NCBI GenBank assembly: GCA_963707065.1
Contig: CAVPPJ010000005.1
Span: 248,001-312,000 of the forward strand
Direction of reading: 5' to 3'
DNA from: Palsa-506 sp963707065
GTDB taxonomy: Bacteria > Actinomycetota > Actinomycetes > Streptosporangiales > Streptosporangiaceae
DNA length: 64,000 nucleotides
Position numbers and translations under genes: made by a program. Each line of letters begins with the position of its first letter. Positions within the stretch are counted from its first letter, which is position 1. A model generated the notes under the pieces. It worked only from the letters and a program-made list of their open reading frames with translations. It searched no databases and had not been told where the DNA came from. Below, in pieces: positions 60,307-64,000 of this stretch.

Positions 60307-60738
60307 GTGTTTCTCGGCACTCACGCGCCCCGCCTGGACGAGAAGGGGCGGCTGTTCCTGCCTGCTAAGTACCGCGAGGAGCTCGCATCCGGGCTGGTGC
60401 TGACCAAGGGCCAGGAGCGCTGCCTGTACGTCTTCCCCGAGCCGGAGTTCGGCCGCATCACCGAGGCCCTGCGCGCCGCTCCGGTGACCGCCAAGGCCGT
60501 GCGCGACTACAGCCGGGTCTTCTTCGCCAGCGCCTCCGACGAAATACCGGACAAGCAAGGGCGCATCACCATCCCGCCCAGCTTGCGGAACTATGCGGCC
60601 CTGCAGCGCGACTGCGTGGTGATCGGCGCCAACACCCGGCTGGAGATCTGGGATGCCACGGCCTGGAACACCTACCTGGAGCAGCAGGAGGACGCCTTCT
60701 CCGACGCGTCCGAGGAGGTGCTGCCCGGGATTCTCTGA
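60307..60738 (+). CDS. mraZ: MraZ transcriptional regulator
   Basis: DNA-binding repressor of the division and cell-wall cluster, with an AbrB-like fold repeated twice. The 143-residue product has both DxxxR repeats: PRLDEKGRLFLPAKYREEL and DKQGRITIPPSLRNYA. The GTG at 60307 gives the standard start FLGTHAPRLDEKGR; GGGGAGG lies at 60291-60297. It is the first gene of the dcw cluster and probably regulates itself via the boxes upstream. Confidence 0.96.
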   Translation: MFLGTHAPRLDEKGRLFLPAKYREELASGLVLTKGQERCLYVFPEPEFGRITEALRAAPVTAKAVRDYSRVFFASASDEIPDKQGRITIPPSLRNYAALQRDCVVIGANTRLEIWDATAWNTYLEQQEDAFSDASEEVLPGIL

Positions 60739-60739
60739 G

Positions 60740-60759
60740 GGCGCCTGGATCCAGGCGCC
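60740..60759. terminator. 20-bp perfect palindrome one base after mraZ
   Basis: GGCGCCTGGATCCAGGCGCC begins one base after the mraZ stop codon. It can form a strong 8-9-bp hairpin in RNA or be a dimeric protein site. It may attenuate read-through from mraZ into rsmH, which starts 182 nt further on. Confidence 0.5.
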
Positions 60760-60940
60760 GGTGCCCGGCGAGGTCTCCACCCGCGCTGCGTGGCCAGGCC
60801 AGCTGACGCCACTTCCCCGGCGCCAGGCGGCAAGCAGGCCATCAGCGCATCGCGCGGATGGGGACCTGGCCGGGCACCGGAGGCAGTTACCGCCACCGCA
60901 GCACGCGGCGGCCGCTGGCTAGGAAGGGCAAGGGGGTTCC

Positions 60941-61900
60941 ATGGGCACGACGGGCACGGGGCACCGGCCGGTCATGACCGACCGGGTGCTTGCGCTGCTC
61001 GCTCCCGCGCTCGAGCCTGCTGGCGCGATCCTGGTGGACGCGACGCTCGGCCGGGCAGGCCACGCCAGCGCGCTGCTCAGCGAGCACCCCGGGCTCACCC
61101 TGATCGGGGTGGACACCGACGATGCCGCGATCGAGGCATCGCGGCTCCTGCTCGCCCCCTACCGCGAGCGGGTCACCCTCGTCCATGCCGTCTACGACGA
61201 GATCCCGGCGATACTGGCCCGGCTCGGCCAGCGCAGCGTGCACGGCATCCTGTTCGACCTCGGGGTGTCCTCGCCCCAGCTTGACGACCCCGAGCGCGGC
61301 TTCGCCTATTCCTATGACGCGCCGCTCGACATGCGGATGGACCGGACCGGGCCGCTGACCGCCGCGGACGTCGTCAACACTTACTCGGCCGCCCGGCTGG
61401 CCAGCGTGCTGCGCGAGTACGGCGAGGAGCGGTTCGCGCGCCGGATTGCCGATGCGCTCGTGCGGGCGCGCTCGCAGGCCCCGCTCACCTCGACGACGCG
61501 GCTGGGCGAGATCGTCCGTGACTCGATCCCGGCGCCGGCCAGGCGGCATGGCGGCAATCCCGCCAAGCGCACATTCCAGGCGCTGCGGATTGAGGTGAAC
61601 GGCGAGCTCGACGCACTGCGCCGGGCGCTGCCCGCCGCCATGGACGTCGTGGCCGTCGGCGGCCGGATCGTGGTCCTCGCGTACCACTCGCTCGAAGACC
61701 GGCTGGTCAAGCGGGCGTTCGCGGAGCGCGCTACCGACACGACGCCACCCGGCCTGCCGGTACTGCTGCCCGGCAGCAGGCCGCAGTTCCGGATTCTGAC
61801 CAGGGGCGCCGAGCGCCCGGCGGCTGACGAAGTGGCGAGCAACCCGCGCGCGGCCTCGGCCCGGCTCCGGGCGGCCGAGCGGATCGGGGCCGCGGCATGA
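60941..61900 (+). CDS. rsmH: 16S rRNA m4C1402 methyltransferase
   Basis: SAM-dependent methyltransferase (MraW) for the ribosomal P site. Motifs are intact: HRPVMTDRVLALL, VDATLGRAGHASALL, IGVDTDDAAIEASR, GILFDLGVSSPQLDDPERGF and the C-terminal LAYHSLEDRLVKRAF. Its 319 residues are normal. The ATG follows GGAAGG and a G-run. A 28-bp tandem duplication lies just after its stop, at about 61908-61964. Confidence 0.96.
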   Translation: MGTTGTGHRPVMTDRVLALLAPALEPAGAILVDATLGRAGHASALLSEHPGLTLIGVDTDDAAIEASRLLLAPYRERVTLVHAVYDEIPAILARLGQRSVHGILFDLGVSSPQLDDPERGFAYSYDAPLDMRMDRTGPLTAADVVNTYSAARLASVLREYGEERFARRIADALVRARSQAPLTSTTRLGEIVRDSIPAPARRHGGNPAKRTFQALRIEVNGELDALRRALPAAMDVVAVGGRIVVLAYHSLEDRLVKRAFAERATDTTPPGLPVLLPGSRPQFRILTRGAERPAADEVASNPRAASARLRAAERIGAAA

Positions 61901-61907
61901 ACGCCGC

Positions 61908-61964
61908 CCGCGGGTCAGCGCGCGAAGAACAGGCCCGCGGGGTCAGCGCGCGAAGAGCAGGCCA
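61908..61964. repeat. 28-bp tandem duplication between rsmH and ftsL
   Basis: GGGTCAGCGCGCGAAGA occurs at 61912 and 61940 within two nearly identical 28-bp units. The frame that continues from the rsmH stop codon (ATGA at 61897) closes soon after, so it is not a gene. Confidence 0.7.
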
Positions 61965-61991
61965 GGCAACAGGGAGGACGGGCGCAGCCGC

Positions 61992-62735
61992 ATGGATACC
62001 GAGGTAGGCACACGCAGCCGCCGGACGCGCCAGGAAACTGGCAGCCACCCGACGGCACCGCAGCACCCGGGCCAGCCGACCGGGCGTTACCCCCGGGCCG
62101 ATCAGGGCGCCGGCCGCCCGGCCGGCGCCAGCGCGACAGCACTCCTTGCCCCCGGCGCCCGCGGGGCGCCCGCCCGCCCGGCTGGGCGGGCGCCGGGGCC
62201 CGTGCGCCAGCCCGCTGTCCGGCGCCCCCTGGGCCCGCCGTCCGCCGCTGCCGGTACCGCCGTGCGCGAGCCGGGCGTGCGCCAGCCCGGCACCGCCCGG
62301 CCCGCAACCGCCCGGCCCGCAACCGCCCGGCCCGCTCCCGGCCAGCGCGGCCTGACCGGGCCCGGGGCCGGCCCGGAGGCCGGCCGCGCGCCGGTCACCG
62401 CGGCGCGGGTGCCGCGCACTCGATTCATCCTGCTCGTGCTCGGGATGCTCGGCGGCGGGCTGGTCTGCCTGCTGGTGATTAACACGACGCTGGCCACCGC
62501 TTCGTTCCGGATCAACGCACTGCAGCATGGCAATGCCGCCCTCGCCCAGCAGGTGCAATCGCTCCAGCAGCAGGTGGCCACCGAGGAAACCCCGTCCTCG
62601 CTTGAGCAGCGGGCCCGGAAGCTGGGCCTGCGAACGCAGCCGCTGCTGAATGTGCTCAACCTGCGGACCGGCCATATCTATCGGCAGCCCGCCATCCTGC
62701 CGGGGATACCCAATGTCCCCGGATACGCTCCGTGA
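61992..62735 (+). CDS. ftsL: FtsL-like divisome protein with a long disordered N-terminus
   Basis: Bitopic division protein that recruits FtsQ/FtsB and helps activate FtsWI. Residues 1-143 are Pro/Ala/Arg/Gly-rich and presumably cytoplasmic, including three TARPA repeats. Residues 145-166 are the membrane helix (FILLVLGMLGGGLVCLLV). The rest is the short extracytoplasmic coiled coil (INALQHGNAALAQQVQSLQQ, then SLEQRARKLGL). Identity rests on topology and its place between rsmH and ftsI. The usual FtsL is much shorter. Its stop overlaps the ftsI GTG. Confidence 0.88.
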   Translation: MDTEVGTRSRRTRQETGSHPTAPQHPGQPTGRYPRADQGAGRPAGASATALLAPGARGAPARPAGRAPGPVRQPAVRRPLGPPSAAAGTAVREPGVRQPGTARPATARPATARPAPGQRGLTGPGAGPEAGRAPVTAARVPRTRFILLVLGMLGGGLVCLLVINTTLATASFRINALQHGNAALAQQVQSLQQQVATEETPSSLEQRARKLGLRTQPLLNVLNLRTGHIYRQPAILPGIPNVPGYAP

Positions 62736-64000
62736 CGGCTCGCAACCGCGGCGACGACGGCGCGCGGCCGAGGCCAGGGAGCCGGCCGGGAACAGCCGGG
62801 GGACCGCGGAGCCCCGGCAGGTCGCCGGGACAGGGCGCGAGCAGGCGCGCGCGCGAGGGTGACAAGCGCCCGGATGGCGCCCGGCGGGCACCGGGTGCTC
62901 AACGGCCCGGTGCCGGGGAGCCCGGTACCGGGAGAACCGGTGCTCAGCGATCCGGTGCTCAGCGGCCCGGCGACGGCGGCCCCGGCGCCCGGCGCCCTGG
63001 CGCCGCGCAGCCGGCCGGCCGAAGCCGCGGTAGTGACGCCGGGCGGCACATCGGTGCCGGGCGAGGGAGCGGTGCCGGGCCGGGGAGCGGCACTGGCCGG
63101 CGGCCTGGCGCCGGCCGTGGCAGTGGCGCCGGCCGGCGGCCCGGCGCAGGCCGGCGGCCGCCGCATCCGTCGTTGCGGCCAGTCCTGCGCCGCGGCAGTC
63201 CGACCCGGCGGCTGAACGTCACGCTCGTCTGCATCATCTTCGTGGCGACGCTCTTCGCTGGCCGCCTCGTGCAACTGCAGGGCCTGGACTGGTCGAAGTA
63301 CCGGACTCTGGCCCAGGCCCAGCAGCTCACCACGATCTCAATACCGGCGGTACGCGGGACCATCACCTCCAGCGACAACAAGGTGCTGGCCATGACCCTG
63401 CAGACCGACCTGGTCTTCGCCGACCCGGCGCAGATGCCCGCGGCGAAGCGGCCCGCAGTCGCCGCCGCGCTGGCTGGCCCGCTCGCGATGCCGCCTGCCC
63501 GGATCCTGGCGCTGATCAATGCCCGGGGCCCGTCGCCGGAATACGTCATGCTGAAGGCGAGCGTCCCGGCGACGACCGGCAGCCGCATCACCAGCCTCGA
63601 CCTGCCCGGCATCGCCGAGAAGCCGGGCTACACCCGCGTCTACCCGAACGGCAACCTCGCCGCCAACCTGCTCGGCTTCACCAACACGAACGCCAAGACC
63701 GGCGAGCTGTACGGCGGGGCCGGCCTTGAATACCAGTTCAACTCCCTGCTGGCAGGCAAGGACGGCAAGGAAGAGGTCGAGATCGGCTCCCAGGGCCAGC
63801 CCATCCCGCTCACCCAGGACAAGGTCCACCCGCAGGTGCCGGCCCGGAACCTGCGCCTGACGATCCAGTCTGACCTGCAGTACGAGGCGCAGAAGGCCTG
63901 CCAGGAGCGGGTCGCGTTGACCCATGCCGCCAACTGCTCCGTGGTGATCATGGATCCGAAGACGGGAAAGATCCTCGCGATGGCCCAGTGGCCGGAATTC
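62732..64000 (+). CDS. ftsI: FtsI, septal peptidoglycan transpeptidase (3' end beyond window)
   Basis: Class B penicillin-binding protein of the divisome. Frame 2 is open from the GTG at 62732, which overlaps the ftsL stop (GTGA), to the right edge with no stop. Residues 1-158 are an extraordinary Arg/Gly/Pro-rich stretch (GAGRGSGAG, GRRPGAGRG and similar). Residues 161-183 are the membrane helix (LNVTLVCIIFVATLFAGRLV). The pedestal/dimerisation domain follows: IPAVRGTITSSDNKVLAMT, YPNGNLAANLLGFTN, GAGLEYQFNSLLAGKDG. The transpeptidase domain begins near CSVVIMDPKTGKILAMAQWP; the catalytic Ser lies beyond the window. The ORF ending at 63215 in another frame is a shadow. Confidence 0.93.
   Translation, partial: MTARNRGDDGARPRPGSRPGTAGGPRSPGRSPGQGASRRAREGDKRPDGARRAPGAQRPGAGEPGTGRTGAQRSGAQRPGDGGPGARRPGAAQPAGRSRGSDAGRHIGAGRGSGAGPGSGTGRRPGAGRGSGAGRRPGAGRRPPHPSLRPVLRRGSPTRRLNVTLVCIIFVATLFAGRLVQLQGLDWSKYRTLAQAQQLTTISIPAVRGTITSSDNKVLAMTLQTDLVFADPAQMPAAKRPAVAAALAGPLAMPPARILALINARGPSPEYVMLKASVPATTGSRITSLDLPGIAEKPGYTRVYPNGNLAANLLGFTNTNAKTGELYGGAGLEYQFNSLLAGKDGKEEVEIGSQGQPIPLTQDKVHPQVPARNLRLTIQSDLQYEAQKACQERVALTHAANCSVVIMDPKTGKILAMAQWPEF

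Noticed and set aside
62859..63215. 118-residue open frame after ftsL.
   Set aside because: It lies in another frame over the ftsI extension; the frame from 62732 runs into the FtsI membrane helix and dimerisation domain.

Overview
The window is about 64 kb of very GC-rich DNA. GTG and TTG starts are frequent, ATGA/GTGA stop-start overlaps are common, and the gene order is actinobacterial: carB-pyrK-pyrD-pyrF, mihF-gmk-rpoZ-coaBC-metK-priA, def-fmt-rsmB-rpe, the rib operon, aroC-aroK-aroB-aroQ-pepP-efp-nusB, and mraZ-rsmH-ftsL-ftsI. A mycobacterial-type integration host factor, a helicase-degenerate PriA, an ANTAR regulator, an F420-type luciferase-like enzyme and DUF3040, DUF58 and TgpA proteins all fit an actinomycete. 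Streptosporangiales or a relative is my inference from synteny only. I see no tRNA, rRNA, CRISPR array, insertion sequence or prophage.

Layout. 1-6.1 kb: de novo pyrimidine genes. 6.2-16.8 kb: nucleoid, nucleotide, CoA, SAM, replication-restart and formyl-Met genes. 17-24 kb: accessory block with a secreted GH25 muramidase, a DUF2786 protein, rpe, a GlxA-type regulator with a DJ-1/PfpI enzyme, and a YCII/DGPF protein with an ECF42-type sigma factor. 24-27 kb: an FMN riboswitch followed by ribE-ribBA-ribH. 27-31 kb: a ferric iron ABC transporter operon read leftward behind an IdeR/DtxR-like operator. 31-38 kb: xdhC-mocA, aldose 1-epimerase, a class III CoA-transferase, an unrecognised two-gene operon with repeat-rich linkers, and an SseB-like gene. 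38-42 kb: shikimate genes. 42-50.5 kb: F420-type oxidoreductase and a signalling cluster (GAF-ANTAR, glycosyltransferase, PAS-GAF-SpoIIE phosphatase, SigB/F-type sigma factor, NDH-2). 50.5-54.7 kb: pepP, efp, nusB, dinB and DUF3040. 54.9-60 kb: moxR-DUF58-tgpA, read leftward. 60-64 kb: start of the dcw cell-division cluster, running off the right edge inside ftsI.

Two features run through the whole window. First, five conserved genes (pyrF, fmt, ribE, a PAS-GAF-SpoIIE gene and tgpA) are each split by one frameshift: four fit a one-base loss and one a one-base gain. Several are essential or in otherwise intact operons, so assembly or sequencing indels are the simplest explanation. Second, in-frame tandem repeats of 15-24 nt recur in linkers and tails of ordinary housekeeping genes (ribE, ribBA, mocA, aroK, sseB, the GAF-ANTAR gene, the 507-residue protein), and ftsL, ftsI and rsmB carry long disordered N-terminal extensions.

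The clearest regulatory sites are the FMN riboswitch, the IdeR-like operator upstream of fbpA, a mraZ promoter overlapped by four TGG boxes at exact 10-bp spacing, and a candidate ECF42 promoter upstream of the DGPF gene. The best candidate for something poorly described is the two-gene operon at 35456-37468. Functions are inferred from recognisable motifs; no database search was possible.
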